64,000 nucleotides of DNA. Source: Pseudomonadales bacterium (GTDB lineage: Bacteria > Pseudomonadota > Gammaproteobacteria > Pseudomonadales > Azotimanducaceae). The DNA is taken from NCBI GenBank assembly GCA_022827905.1, contig JAJEIQ010000078.1:62001-126000 (forward strand), given 5' to 3'. The stretch's first letter is position 1, and each line of letters opens with the position of its first letter. This document shows positions 20,065 through 32,081 of this stretch, piece after piece. Position numbers and translations under genes: made by a program. The notes beneath the pieces were generated by a model. It searched no databases and was not told where the DNA came from. It was given only the letters and a program-made list of their open reading frames with translations.

Positions 20065-21736
20065 ATGGCTGTGGTCGATAACGCCATCGAGAGCTCGCCG
20101 CTCTACTCTCCTGACTTGGCGCCGGTGTCCTCGGAGCGCTGCACTTGGAGCCTTTGGAATCTGGCGGCCGTCTGGGTCGGCATGGCGGTGTGCATCCCGA
20201 CCTGGCTGCTGGCGAGCTACATGATCCGTAGCGGCCTCGGTTGGGTGGAGGCGTTGGCGATCATCTTCATTGCCAATGTCATCGTCACCGTGCCGATGAT
20301 CCTCAACGGCCACGCGGGGGTACGCTACCGGCTGCCCTTTGCGGTGTTGGGACGCGCTGCCTTCGGCGTTGGCGGCGTTCATGGTCCCGCGCTGGTGCGG
20401 GCGCTGGTGGCTTGCGGCTGGTTTGGCATTCAGACTTGGATCGGTGGCCTCGCCATTCACGCCATGGGCTGCGTCTTGGCGGGCATCCCTGTGGACGCTG
20501 GTCTGACGCCCGGCAAGTTCGCCGGGTTTGCGCTCTCCTTGGCCCTCAACGTGCTCATCATCTGGCGGGGGATCGACTCGATTCGCCGTCTTGAAACCCT
20601 GGCCGCGCCGTTGCTGCTTGGGGTAGGCCTGCTGCTGGTGGCTTGGGGTGCCAATGAGGGTGGTGGATTCGGGGCGGTGCTGGGGCAAAGTACCCAACTC
20701 GAACATCCCACAGCGAGCTACGACGCCGAAGGAAGCCTACTGCTGGCGCCCTTGCGCGACGGGCGCGGCGCGGTCAAGGCCGATGAATTCCGCGTCGGCC
20801 CACGGGATGACATCGAGGCCGCACCTTGGCGGTCGTTGGGGATGGATGGCGCTCGCGTGGCGGCTGCGGAACTGCCGCAAGGGCCATTGGCCGTCCAGTT
20901 TCGCCGCAACGGCACCAGTTCCTCGGCGATCGCCCCGGCCAAGGAGGCTGATGCGGCCTCCAAGATCGGCGTGTGGCTGTTCTGGACAACCGCCATGGTT
21001 GGATTCTGGGCCACGATGTCCATCAGCATTGCCGACATAACACGCTACAGCCGTTCCCAAAAGGCGCAGGCGGTCGGTCAACTGCTCGGCTTGCCCGGTG
21101 CCATGCTGCTCTACAGTTTCGTCAGCGTCTTCGTCACTTGCGCGGCGTTAATCGGATTCGACGGCATTCTCATCGCCGAGGATGCGCCTTGGGATCCGGT
21201 GACCCTAATCGCCCATTTTGACAACCCGCCGCTGGTGCTGGCCGCGCAGCTGACGCTGCTCATCGCCACGGTGACCACCAACGTCGCGGCCAACGTCATT
21301 GCCCCGGCCAATGCCTTCGCCAACCTCAATCCGCGGCGCTTGGATTTCCGGCGCGGCGGCCTCATTGCCGCATTGATCGGCGTCCTAATTGCGCCTTGGT
21401 GGCTGTTTGACCGCATCAGCGACCTGCTGGTGTTCGTTAGCGGCCTGCTGGGACCGGTGCTCGGCGTCATGTTGGCGGACTATTACTGGGTTCGCCAGGC
21501 TCGTTTATCGGTTGCGGCGCTATTCGACCCCAACGGCCCTTACGCCTACCGCGGCGGCATCAACCCGGCCGCGGCACTGGCCTTGGCTGCCGGGGTGGCG
21601 GTGGCCTTGATCGGCTACTTCGTCCCACCGTTGGAATGGCTTTACACCGCTTCCTGGTTTTCCGGCTGCTTGGCCGCGTTTCTCCTCTATGGCGTTGCGG
21701 CGCGGCGCCAGCAGACTGCTTGGCGAAGGAGGACTT

Positions 21737-21756
<20 letters not shown>
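20065..21756 (+). CDS. NCS1 family nucleobase:cation symporter with an extended internal loop
   Basis: VGFWATMSISIADITRYSRSQKAQAVGQLLGLP, NVIAPANAFANLNPRRL; 563 aa. Confidence 0.9.
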
Positions 21757-23131
<1,375 letters not shown>

Positions 23132-23139
23132 GAAGCAGC

Positions 23140-24009
23140 ATGGCGGCTCGAACCTTGAAATGCGGACTGATTCAGATGTCGCTGCCGGAGAACGGGGCGA
23201 GCGGCGAGATTGCGGAGGTCGCGGAGGCGATGATCGCCAAGCATGTGCCGCTGATCGAGGCGGCAGGGCGTCAGCGGGTGCAGGTCCTTTGCTTGCAGGA
23301 GATTTTCAGCACCCCGTACTTTTGCCCCAGCCAGGATACCGCTTGGTTCGCCGCCGCCGAGCCAGTGCCCGGGCCAACCACTGAGCGCATGGCCGAATAC
23401 GCTGGCCGCTACGCCATGGTGATGATCGTGCCGGTTTACGAGAAGGAGGGCAGCGGCCTGCTCTACAACACCGCTGCGGTGATCGATGCCGATGGTCGTT
23501 ACCTCGGCAAATACCGCAAGACACACATTCCGCAGACATCGGGCTTTTGGGAGAAGTTCTTCTTCCGTCCGGGAAACCTCGGCTATCCGGTGTTCGACAC
23601 CGCCTATGCCAAGGTGGGGGTTTACATTTGCTACGACCGCCATTTTCCGGAAGGCGCTAGGGCTTTGGGCCTCGGCGGTGCGGAAGTGGTGTTCAACCCC
23701 TCCGCCACGGTCAAGGGGCTGTCGGATCACCTGTGGGCGATTGAGCAGCCCGCCCATGCCGTCGCCAACGGCTACTTTATGGGCTGCGTCAACCGGGTGG
23801 GGGTGGAAGCCCCCTGGAATCTGGGCACCTTCTACGGCAGCAGCTACTTTGTTGATCCGCGAGGCAGGATTTTCGCCCAAGCCTCGGAGACGGACGACGA
23901 ACTGCTCGTTGCCGAGCTCGACCTCAGCGTGATTGACGAGGTGCGCAGCGTCTGGCAGTTCTATCGGGACCGCCGCCCCGACGCTTACCAAGCGGTCACG
24001 GCGCCATGA
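23140..24009 (+). CDS. Beta-ureidopropionase / nitrilase-superfamily amidohydrolase
   Basis: CLQEIFSTPYFCPSQD, YRKTHIPQ, GVYICYDRHFPEGAR. Confidence 0.92.
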   Translation: MAARTLKCGLIQMSLPENGASGEIAEVAEAMIAKHVPLIEAAGRQRVQVLCLQEIFSTPYFCPSQDTAWFAAAEPVPGPTTERMAEYAGRYAMVMIVPVYEKEGSGLLYNTAAVIDADGRYLGKYRKTHIPQTSGFWEKFFFRPGNLGYPVFDTAYAKVGVYICYDRHFPEGARALGLGGAEVVFNPSATVKGLSDHLWAIEQPAHAVANGYFMGCVNRVGVEAPWNLGTFYGSSYFVDPRGRIFAQASETDDELLVAELDLSVIDEVRSVWQFYRDRRPDAYQAVTAP

Positions 24010-25349
24010 GTGCCGTCCAGTCCGAAGGCGATGCGCTGTCCCGTGCCGATGGGCAAGGCGCCAAGGACCGGGTGCTCGACCAGTACCGAGCCCACATCTT
24101 CCCCCAGGTGAAGAGCATTCACTCCGACCCCGTGGTGGTGGTCGAAGGCCGGGGCTGCCGGGTCAAGGACATTGACGGCAACAGCTACTTGGACTTTTTC
24201 GGCGGCATCCTGACCGTGTCCGTCGGCCACGCTAACGAGGAAGTCAACACCGCCGTCATAGCCCAGGTCCGGCGCCTGACTCATATCTCCACCCTGTATC
24301 CCACCCTGCCCATGGCGGAGCTTGCCGAACGCCTCGCCCGCATCACCCCGGGCGCACTGCAGAAGTGCTTCTTTACCAGTTCCGGCAGCGAGGCTGACGA
24401 GGCGGCGGTGATGATGGCACAAAGCCATACGGGCAACAGCGAGGTGATCGCGTTGCGCCACGGATATTCGGGCCGCACCCTGCTGGCCCAGGGCTTGACC
24501 GGCCATGCGGGCTGGCGCAGCAACGCACACCTTGCCCCCGGCATTCGTCACGCCCCCTCCCCCTACTGCTACCGCTGCCCGCTCAAGTTGACCTACCCCA
24601 AGTGCGGCTTAGCCTGCGCCCACGACCTTGATGAGCTCATCGACACCACCACCAGCGGACGGGTTGCGGCGATGCTGGCGGAACCCATCCAAGGCGTCGG
24701 CGGGTTCATCACGCCTCCCGTCGAGTACTTCGCCATCGCGGCGGACATCGTGCGCAAGCGCGGCGGCGTGTTCATCGCCGATGAGGTCCAGACCGGCTTT
24801 GGCCGCACCGGGCGTTTCTGGGGCATTGAGCACTATGGCGTTGAACCCGACATGATGACCATGGCCAAGGGCATCGCCAACGGCCTGCCCTTGGGCGCTT
24901 TGGTGGCCAGTGCGCCCATCGCGGATTCGATGACCAAATCCACCCTGTCCACTTTTGGCGGCAATCCGGTTAGCTGCGCGGCAGCGAACGAGGTGATCGG
25001 CATCGTGCAGCGGGATCGGTTGGCGGAGGGCGCGGCGGCCCTCGGCGGGCAGTTGCGGGAGGGCTTGACCCGCATTCAAAGCCACTTTCCGGCCATGGTG
25101 GGCGATGTGCGGGGCATGGGGCTGATGCAGGCCATCGAGTTCGTCGCGGACGAAACTCGCCAAGACCGCACACCGGCGCCCGAACGCACCGGCGTGTTTG
25201 TCGAAGCCGCCCGCCAACGTGGCTTGCTGTTAGGCCGTGGGGGCGTTTACGGCAACGTGGTGCGCATCGCACCACCTTTGACCGTCTCTTCCGGAGAGAT
25301 TGACGAAGCGTTGCGGATCATTGAGGACGCGCTCACCGATGTCGATTGA
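24006..25349 (+). CDS. Class III PLP aminotransferase (probably beta-alanine/beta-aminoisobutyrate acting)
   Basis: FIADEVQTGFGRTGRFWGIEHYGVEPDMMTMAKGIANGLPLGALV. Confidence 0.92.
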   Translation: MSAVQSEGDALSRADGQGAKDRVLDQYRAHIFPQVKSIHSDPVVVVEGRGCRVKDIDGNSYLDFFGGILTVSVGHANEEVNTAVIAQVRRLTHISTLYPTLPMAELAERLARITPGALQKCFFTSSGSEADEAAVMMAQSHTGNSEVIALRHGYSGRTLLAQGLTGHAGWRSNAHLAPGIRHAPSPYCYRCPLKLTYPKCGLACAHDLDELIDTTTSGRVAAMLAEPIQGVGGFITPPVEYFAIAADIVRKRGGVFIADEVQTGFGRTGRFWGIEHYGVEPDMMTMAKGIANGLPLGALVASAPIADSMTKSTLSTFGGNPVSCAAANEVIGIVQRDRLAEGAAALGGQLREGLTRIQSHFPAMVGDVRGMGLMQAIEFVADETRQDRTPAPERTGVFVEAARQRGLLLGRGGVYGNVVRIAPPLTVSSGEIDEALRIIEDALTDVD

Positions 25350-26667
25350 TCCGGTTCAGCAATGGCCGCTGGGCGAGGGGCTTGACCCCAATCGGCTGGA
25401 ATGCCGCTTCGAGGACGCCAAGCCACCCTATACGCCCGCAGAAGCGCTCGTTGAGGCGAACCGCTGCCTGCACTGCTTTGACGCGCCTTGCGTGCGCGGT
25501 TGTCCCACGGCCATCGACATTCCCAAATTCATCGCGCAGATCAGTTCCGGCAACTTGCGTGGGGCAGCAAAGACGATCTTCCGCCAGAACATGCTCGGTG
25601 CCTCCTGTGCCCGAGTCTGCCCCGTGGAGGAAATGTGCGCTGGCGCTTGTGTTTACCATGCCCTCAACGGCCAGCCAATCGCCATTGGCCGTCTGCAGCG
25701 CTACGCTACTGACGTTGCCTTGGCTGATGAGCGGGCCAGCGGACGGCGCTTGTTTTCGCCGGCGTCCGCCAACGGTCGGCGGGTGGCGCTGGTCGGCGCC
25801 GGCCCCGCCAGCTTGGCTTGTGCCGCGCATTTGGCCTTGGCAGGCGTGTCGGCAAGCATCTACGAGCGGGACGGCTTGCCGGGTGGGCTGAACACCACTG
25901 CCGTTGCGCCTTACAAGATGCGTGCCGAGTCGAGCCTGGCGGAGGTTGAATGGCTGCTTAGCCATGGCGTTGAACTCAGGACGGACACAACGGTTGGGAC
26001 GGACATCGCCTGGCCTGAACTGATGGCCACCCACGACGCCGTGTTCATTGGCGTGGGCTTGGGGCAGGCCAGATCCCTGGAGCTTGAAGGCCCAGGTGTC
26101 TGGGGCGCCACTGAATTGATCCGTGCCATCAAGAACGAGCCCGGGTTCGAGTTGCCCGGCGATGTTCGCCGGGCCGTGGTCGTCGGCGGCGGCAACACCG
26201 CCATCGATGTGGCCCGTGAGTTGGCGATGCTGGGCATCGCTGAGGTGACCTTGGCCTATCGTCGCAGCCGCGCGGACATGAGCGCCTACGCCCATGAGTG
26301 GGCTGGTGCCCGCCAGTCCGGCGTCCGCCTGCAGACGCGATTGCAGCCGTGCCGCACCGTGCATCATCGGCAACGGCTGGTGGGTGTGGTGTTTCAGGAT
26401 GCGGTCAACGGACGTGAAGTGGAATTGCCCTGCGAATTGCTGGTGGTCGCGGCGGGTCAGTCGCCTTGGGCGGCGCTGGTTGATGCCGGGATTCGCCTCA
26501 ACGCCGATGGAACGGTTTGGACGCAACCGGAAACCCGAGCGACCTCCTTGGCAGGCGTCTACGCGGGAGGAGACTGCGTCAATGGCGGCAAGGAAGTGGT
26601 GGACGCCGCGGCTGACGGTCGCATCGCCGCTCACGCCATGCTGGAGGAGTGGGGAGCTTGTGGCTGA
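25339..26667 (+). CDS. preT: NAD-dependent dihydropyrimidine dehydrogenase subunit PreT
   Basis: CLHCFDAPCVRGCPTAIDIPKFI Fe-S motif, VGAGPASLACAAHLA, overlaps upstream aminotransferase. Confidence 0.9.
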   Translation: MSIDPVQQWPLGEGLDPNRLECRFEDAKPPYTPAEALVEANRCLHCFDAPCVRGCPTAIDIPKFIAQISSGNLRGAAKTIFRQNMLGASCARVCPVEEMCAGACVYHALNGQPIAIGRLQRYATDVALADERASGRRLFSPASANGRRVALVGAGPASLACAAHLALAGVSASIYERDGLPGGLNTTAVAPYKMRAESSLAEVEWLLSHGVELRTDTTVGTDIAWPELMATHDAVFIGVGLGQARSLELEGPGVWGATELIRAIKNEPGFELPGDVRRAVVVGGGNTAIDVARELAMLGIAEVTLAYRRSRADMSAYAHEWAGARQSGVRLQTRLQPCRTVHHRQRLVGVVFQDAVNGREVELPCELLVVAAGQSPWAALVDAGIRLNADGTVWTQPETRATSLAGVYAGGDCVNGGKEVVDAAADGRIAAHAMLEEWGACG

Positions 26668-28006
26668 CTTGAGCGTAGAATTCTGCGGCATCGACAGCCC
26701 CAACCCGTTCTGGTTGGCATCCGGTCCGCCAACCAACAGCGGCGAACAGGTGATGCGGGCCTTTGACGCGGGTTGGGGCGGCGCGGTTTGGAAGACGTTG
26801 GGCGAGCCCATCGTCAATTTGAACAGCCGGTTTGGCGCGTTGGACATCGGCGGCGTCAAAGTAGCTGGATTCAACAATATCGAACTGATTACCGACCGCC
26901 CCTTGAGCGTTAACTTCCGGGAGATGGCGGAAGTCAAGCGGCGCCATCCAGACCGTGCACTAATCGCGAGCCTGATGGTGGAGTCCCGTGCGGAATGGCG
27001 CGACCTCATTCAACGCTCGGAGGATGCCGGCTGCGACGGCATCGAACTGAATTTCGGCTGCCCGCACGGCATGTGCGAACGGGGCATGGGCAGCGCCGTC
27101 GGCCAGGAGCCTCGGGTGTTGGCTGAAATCACCGGATGGGCCAAAGAATTCGCCTCGGTGCCCGTGCTGGTCAAGCTCACACCCAATGTGGATGACATTT
27201 TGGTTCCGGGACGGGCGGCGGTGGAGGCGCGGGCGGATGGCTTGTCCCTCATCAATACCATCAAGAGCCTGATCGGCGTCGATCTCGACCGCATGGCGCC
27301 CCTACCGTCGGTGGCCGGCGAAGGCACCCATGGCGGCTACTGCGGCCCGGCCGTCAAACCCATTGCCTTGCACATGGTGGGCGCACTGGCCCGCGACCCC
27401 GGCATCGATGTGCCGCTCTCAGCCATTGGCGGCATCGCCACTTGGCGAGACGCCGCTGAGTTTATGGCCTTGGGCGCTGCCAACGTCCAAGTCTGCACCT
27501 CGGTCATGCACAAGGGCTACCGCATCGTCGAGGACCTGATCGAAGGCTTGAACGAATTCCTGGATGCCAAGGGCATCGCATCCGCTGCCGAACTGGTTGG
27601 CCAGGCAGTGCCGAACTTCCGCGAGTGGGGTGATCTCGACCTAAACTATCGCATCGTGGCCGACATCGATGCCGATCGCTGCATCGGCTGCCATCTCTGC
27701 TACATCGCCTGCTTGGACGGCGCCCATCAGTGCATCCACACGGCCCAGTCGCCGTGCGGCGCATGGCACGGGGAGCCGGATCACGGCCAACGCCCGCGCG
27801 CCACGGTCCTGCCGCCCGTCCGCCATGAACCGCGGCCGGGCTTGACCGCTCAGGTGCCTTGGGTGGACGAAGCGGAATGCATCGGCTGCAACCTTTGCGC
27901 GTTGGTCTGTCCCGTGCCCGGGTGCATCACCATGCGGGAGTCCGAATCAAGCAATGAACGGCTGAGCTGGAAGGAACGTTCCGCATCTGCCGACCAGAAG
28001 GCGTAA
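26660..28006 (+). CDS. preA: NAD-dependent dihydropyrimidine dehydrogenase subunit PreA
   Basis: VADLSVEFCGIDSPNPFWLASGPPTN (GTG start); C-terminal CIGCHLCYIAC and CIGCNLCALVCPVPGC ferredoxin domains. Confidence 0.93.
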   Translation: MADLSVEFCGIDSPNPFWLASGPPTNSGEQVMRAFDAGWGGAVWKTLGEPIVNLNSRFGALDIGGVKVAGFNNIELITDRPLSVNFREMAEVKRRHPDRALIASLMVESRAEWRDLIQRSEDAGCDGIELNFGCPHGMCERGMGSAVGQEPRVLAEITGWAKEFASVPVLVKLTPNVDDILVPGRAAVEARADGLSLINTIKSLIGVDLDRMAPLPSVAGEGTHGGYCGPAVKPIALHMVGALARDPGIDVPLSAIGGIATWRDAAEFMALGAANVQVCTSVMHKGYRIVEDLIEGLNEFLDAKGIASAAELVGQAVPNFREWGDLDLNYRIVADIDADRCIGCHLCYIACLDGAHQCIHTAQSPCGAWHGEPDHGQRPRATVLPPVRHEPRPGLTAQVPWVDEAECIGCNLCALVCPVPGCITMRESESSNERLSWKERSASADQKA

Positions 28007-28036
28007 AGCCAACCTCACAATTCACGAGGAACTGAT

Positions 28037-29305
28037 ATGAACTCTCTCCCGCCGCTCTTTAGGGTTTGCACGGCTCTGGCAATTGCCGCGATCACTGGAT
28101 TGGGCTCGGCCCAGTCCCTGGCTGCGACCTACACATACTTGCTGTGGTCGTCGGAGGCAACCCAGCCCATCTATCCTGACGTGAGTTGGCTGCCTGATCC
28201 GTACAAGCCCTACTACGAAAAGGATTCAATCGAAGATACGGTGAAGTTGTTTCTTGCGAGTTCAATGAAAAATGATGGCGTTGCGTACAATTCGATCAGT
28301 GTTTCTGTTGACCAGTCCACCGGTGGTCTAACCGTCACAATCGACTCTGACGATACTAGAGCGGGCGACTATCGAGCAGTGCATCCGAAGTTCTACCAAA
28401 ACTACGGAAGCGCCACCTTGGGAATCAGCAAGTGCAAGAACCAATCGGGATGTTGGAACAAGAACAACTCCAACCCGAATGAGCCTTGGGCATTCTTCCC
28501 CCAATTCGGCTTGCCCATGGTCAATCAGAAGTCCGTTTTGCTGCTCAACTATCCGCCCGCCAGCGCACTCACTGGCAAAGACTATTTGAACACCTTCACC
28601 ATGTCACGCTGGACAAGGCTGCTTTCGGGGGTGGGAATAGACAACCCCACCTTGTTCGAGACCATTGTGGATGTGCGTCCCATTGCCGCGCCGGGAAGCG
28701 GGACGTCACAAAACCTGCCGGATGCCATCACGTATTTCAACGATCAAACTGGGCTAACCGGCGGCTATTACATCACGCCCCAGTTGAATCTGATGTTGGA
28801 TCCCCCAGCCAACTGGGATGCTGACTCGGCACTTCCCTTGGTCATCCTCGGCGGACCCGCCCGCGCCACTTGGAAAGCGATGACCCAGCTGGACGATTCC
28901 GTGCTCAGCACGGGAACCACGTACCTTCCCGGCGCGACCAAGAAGGTGCCCTACATTCTCGGCAACCATCCGGATGTCACCACCTATCAGTGCTGTCCGG
29001 GGGACACGAGTTCGAGTTGCACGTCGCATCAGCTTATCGAAATGGAGGAGATCGACGTTCAAATCGGGTGCTGGGCGGACCAAATGGCCCAAGACCCCAC
29101 AAAGGACCCGGCCCAGGTCCTAGCCTCCTGCAAGTCGCTATGGGTCACGAATCGCTCGGCAGACAACGATCTTGCGTTTTGCGCGTTGGCGCGGGCTGAC
29201 AGCAACGAGTGTTTCGATAAAGGCTTGACTTGGGAAGAGGCAATTGCCTATTGCAAAGCGAACAACAACAATCCCTGCGCAAGCTATGCTTGCCCCGTTC
29301 CATAG
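28037..29305 (+). CDS. Secreted Cys-rich protein of unknown function
   Basis: 422 aa with signal peptide ending AQSLAA; many Cys; no recognised family; good RBS context (gaggaactgat). Confidence 0.75.
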   Translation: MNSLPPLFRVCTALAIAAITGLGSAQSLAATYTYLLWSSEATQPIYPDVSWLPDPYKPYYEKDSIEDTVKLFLASSMKNDGVAYNSISVSVDQSTGGLTVTIDSDDTRAGDYRAVHPKFYQNYGSATLGISKCKNQSGCWNKNNSNPNEPWAFFPQFGLPMVNQKSVLLLNYPPASALTGKDYLNTFTMSRWTRLLSGVGIDNPTLFETIVDVRPIAAPGSGTSQNLPDAITYFNDQTGLTGGYYITPQLNLMLDPPANWDADSALPLVILGGPARATWKAMTQLDDSVLSTGTTYLPGATKKVPYILGNHPDVTTYQCCPGDTSSSCTSHQLIEMEEIDVQIGCWADQMAQDPTKDPAQVLASCKSLWVTNRSADNDLAFCALARADSNECFDKGLTWEEAIAYCKANNNNPCASYACPVP

Positions 29306-29324
29306 ATTCAGTCTAGGAGGAACC

Positions 29325-30782
29325 GTGCGACTGAAGGACAGTGGGCTGCTGCGCACCCAAGCTTACGTCGATGGCGAATGGATAAACGCTGATGACGGCG
29401 GATTCGTTGCTGTAATCAATCCGGCCAGCGGCGCCACCGTGGCCGAAGTGGCACGCTGCGGTGGTGCGGAGACGCGCCGGGCCATTTTGGCTGCGCAGCG
29501 GGCGCAGGCGGATTGGCGGCGGCGCACCGCCAAGGAAAGGGCGGATGCGCTGCGGATGCTGTTTGATCTGATGATCGCCCACCAGGAGGACTTGGCGCAG
29601 ATTCTCACCGTCGAGCAGGGCAAGCCATTGGCCGAAGCCCGCGTCGAGATCGCCTACGGCGCCAGCTACTTTGAGTGGTTCGCGGAGGAGGCCAAGCGGG
29701 TTTACGGGGACACCATACCGGCACCGGGTTTGGACAAGCGGATCGTCACGGTGAAGCAGCCGGTTGGCGTGGTGGCCTGCATTACGCCATGGAATTTCCC
29801 CAACGCCATGTTGGCGCGCAAGATTGCGCCGGCCTTGGCGGTTGGCTGCACAGTGGTCTGCAAACCTGCCACAGCAACCCCGCTTTCGGCGCTGGCCATC
29901 GGCGCGCTGGCGGAGCGAGCTGGCGTGCCCGCCGGCGTCATCAACATCCTGGCTGGTGACACCCGCTCGATCGGCGATGAACTGACCGGTAACCCGGCTG
30001 TGCGCAAGCTGACCTTCACCGGCTCCACCGAAGTGGGCAAAACCTTGATTCGCGCATGCGCCGGCACGGTCAAGCGAACGTCGATGGAGTTGGGCGGCAA
30101 TGCGCCGTTCATTGTCTTCGACGACGCGGACCTCGACGCTGCGGTGCGCGGCGCCGTGGCCTGCAAGTATCGCAACGCCGGTCAGACCTGCGTATCGGCC
30201 AATCGCATGCTGGTGCAGTCCGGGGTGTTTGACGAGTTTGCCCAACGCCTAGTCGACGCGGCGCAGGGCCTTACCTTGGGTGACGGCCTGGACCGGCACA
30301 CCACCATGGGGCCGCTAATCGACGCGCCTGCCGCCCGCAACGTACGGGAACTGGTTGACGACGCCGTGGCGAACGGCGCTTCCGTGTTGGCCGGATCAGA
30401 CCAAGCCGAGAACGGGGAAACCTTCGTCAGGCCAACGGTGCTGGCAGGCGTGACGGCGGACATGCGCGTCTGCCGGGAGGAGATATTCGGTCCCGTAGCG
30501 CCGCTGATGCGCTTCGACACTGAGGAGGAGGCCATTCGTCTGGCCAACGACACCCCCTTTGGTTTGGCCGCCTACTTCTACGCCCGCGACCTCGGTCGTG
30601 TCTGGCGGGTGGGAGAGGCGCTCGACTTTGGCATTGTCGGCATTAACGAAGGCATTATCTCCAACGCCGCCGCACCATTCGGCGGCGTCAAGGAATCGGG
30701 CAATGGCCGCGAAGGCTCCAAGTACGGCTTGGACGACTACTTGGAGATCAAGTACCTGTGCATGGGCGGCATTGACGCCTAG
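29325..30782 (+). CDS. Aldehyde dehydrogenase family (succinate/malonate semialdehyde dehydrogenase-like), GTG start
   Basis: ITPWNFPNAMLARKIAPALAVGCT, FTGSTEVGKTL, MELGGNAPFIVFDDADLD, NAGQTCVSANR. Confidence 0.94.
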   Translation: MRLKDSGLLRTQAYVDGEWINADDGGFVAVINPASGATVAEVARCGGAETRRAILAAQRAQADWRRRTAKERADALRMLFDLMIAHQEDLAQILTVEQGKPLAEARVEIAYGASYFEWFAEEAKRVYGDTIPAPGLDKRIVTVKQPVGVVACITPWNFPNAMLARKIAPALAVGCTVVCKPATATPLSALAIGALAERAGVPAGVINILAGDTRSIGDELTGNPAVRKLTFTGSTEVGKTLIRACAGTVKRTSMELGGNAPFIVFDDADLDAAVRGAVACKYRNAGQTCVSANRMLVQSGVFDEFAQRLVDAAQGLTLGDGLDRHTTMGPLIDAPAARNVRELVDDAVANGASVLAGSDQAENGETFVRPTVLAGVTADMRVCREEIFGPVAPLMRFDTEEEAIRLANDTPFGLAAYFYARDLGRVWRVGEALDFGIVGINEGIISNAAAPFGGVKESGNGREGSKYGLDDYLEIKYLCMGGIDA

Positions 30783-30913
30783 TGTTTCTGCGGGGTTACC
30801 CGATTCGAGCGCATCTTGCCTTCTCGTGGAATCGCCCCGACTCAAGACGAGGGTGCGACATCCGCGAGCTGGGGAACCCCATGTTGGGCGGTTGAAAGAA
30901 GGGAGGGAACGGC

Positions 30914-32080
30914 ATGATCGAAAATTCGCGCGGCGATTCCGGTTTCGGGGCGATCATCGCCACCGGCGCCTGCGCAGCCATGATCTTCAACACTTTGCCG
31001 CTGTTCCTCGGCGCGGCGACCGATGCCCACCAACTCAGCCATGCCGCTACGGGCGGGCTGGGCAGCCTCTACCTAGGGGCCTTCGGCCTTTCATCAGTCG
31101 CGGCAGCCTATTGGATGGAGCGGGCGGATCGCCGGGTTCTGGCGTTGGGCCTCTTTCTTGGTGCGGCCACTATGCTGGTGCTTGCCGCAACGGCCGATGG
31201 CTGGCCGTTCTTTGCTGCTTCCCTGTTCGGAGCAGGTTTGCTTCTCGGGGCGCTCTACAGCTTGTCCTTTGTGATCGCCGGCGAGCGGTCGAATCCGACC
31301 CGTGCCTTCGGCATCAAGCTGTTGGGCGAGGTGGCGCTTGGTGCCGCGCTCTTAGCGGTCATCCCTCTTTACCTCCTGCCCGTCTTCGGCATGGCCGGGA
31401 TGCTGATGGGGTTCGCCGCGGTGGCGTTGGCCGGTTCGCTGTGCGTTCCCTGGATTGCCCGTCGGGCACCGCTGTCCAGCACGGCGCAGCCATCGGCGGG
31501 AACTGCCCTTCCGGGGTTGCCGATGGCCGCCGTGGCCTGCTTGGCTGCATTGTTCGTTTTCACCATCGGCCAGAGCGCCGTCTGGTCCTTCGTTGAGCGA
31601 CGCGGCGCAGCTGCTGGATTTGATGGTGCGGCCATCGGAGCAGCGTTGTCGGTTGCCGCCTTCGCCGGCGGTTTGGGCTCCTTGGCCGCGGCCTGGATTT
31701 CGGAGCGCCTCGGCCCGGTCACGCCATTGCTCGTCGCCGCCTCCCTGCATGCGCTGGCCCTTATCCTGTTCGCAGCAGTGAGTGGCTTCCCTGCATTCGT
31801 TGCCGCCGTCAACCTATTCATGTTTGCTTGGCTGTTTGCGCTCCCCTATATGACCGCGGCGGTGTCGGCATCGGATCCGAATGGTCGGGCAACTTCCGTG
31901 GTCGCCGCCTGTTTGGCGTTCGGCAGCATGGCCGGCCCCGGCCTGGCTGGCCAACTCGTGGCTGGAGGCGGCTTCGGCTGGCTGTATGCTGGCGCGGCCG
32001 GCGCGGCGCTTGCCGCCTATGTGGCGTTTGGCCGTCTTGCGAACACCCGCATCGGGCCAAAGACCGGAATGGCGGACTAG
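30914..32080 (+). CDS. MFS family transporter
   Basis: about 12 hydrophobic segments, MFS-like architecture. Confidence 0.82.
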   Translation: MIENSRGDSGFGAIIATGACAAMIFNTLPLFLGAATDAHQLSHAATGGLGSLYLGAFGLSSVAAAYWMERADRRVLALGLFLGAATMLVLAATADGWPFFAASLFGAGLLLGALYSLSFVIAGERSNPTRAFGIKLLGEVALGAALLAVIPLYLLPVFGMAGMLMGFAAVALAGSLCVPWIARRAPLSSTAQPSAGTALPGLPMAAVACLAALFVFTIGQSAVWSFVERRGAAAGFDGAAIGAALSVAAFAGGLGSLAAAWISERLGPVTPLLVAASLHALALILFAAVSGFPAFVAAVNLFMFAWLFALPYMTAAVSASDPNGRATSVVAACLAFGSMAGPGLAGQLVAGGGFGWLYAGAAGAALAAYVAFGRLANTRIGPKTGMAD

Positions 32081-32081
32081 C

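Noticed and set aside
25333-27009. 558-aa minus-strand ORF
   Set aside because: Antisense to preT/preA, which have clear family motifs; no recognisable domains.
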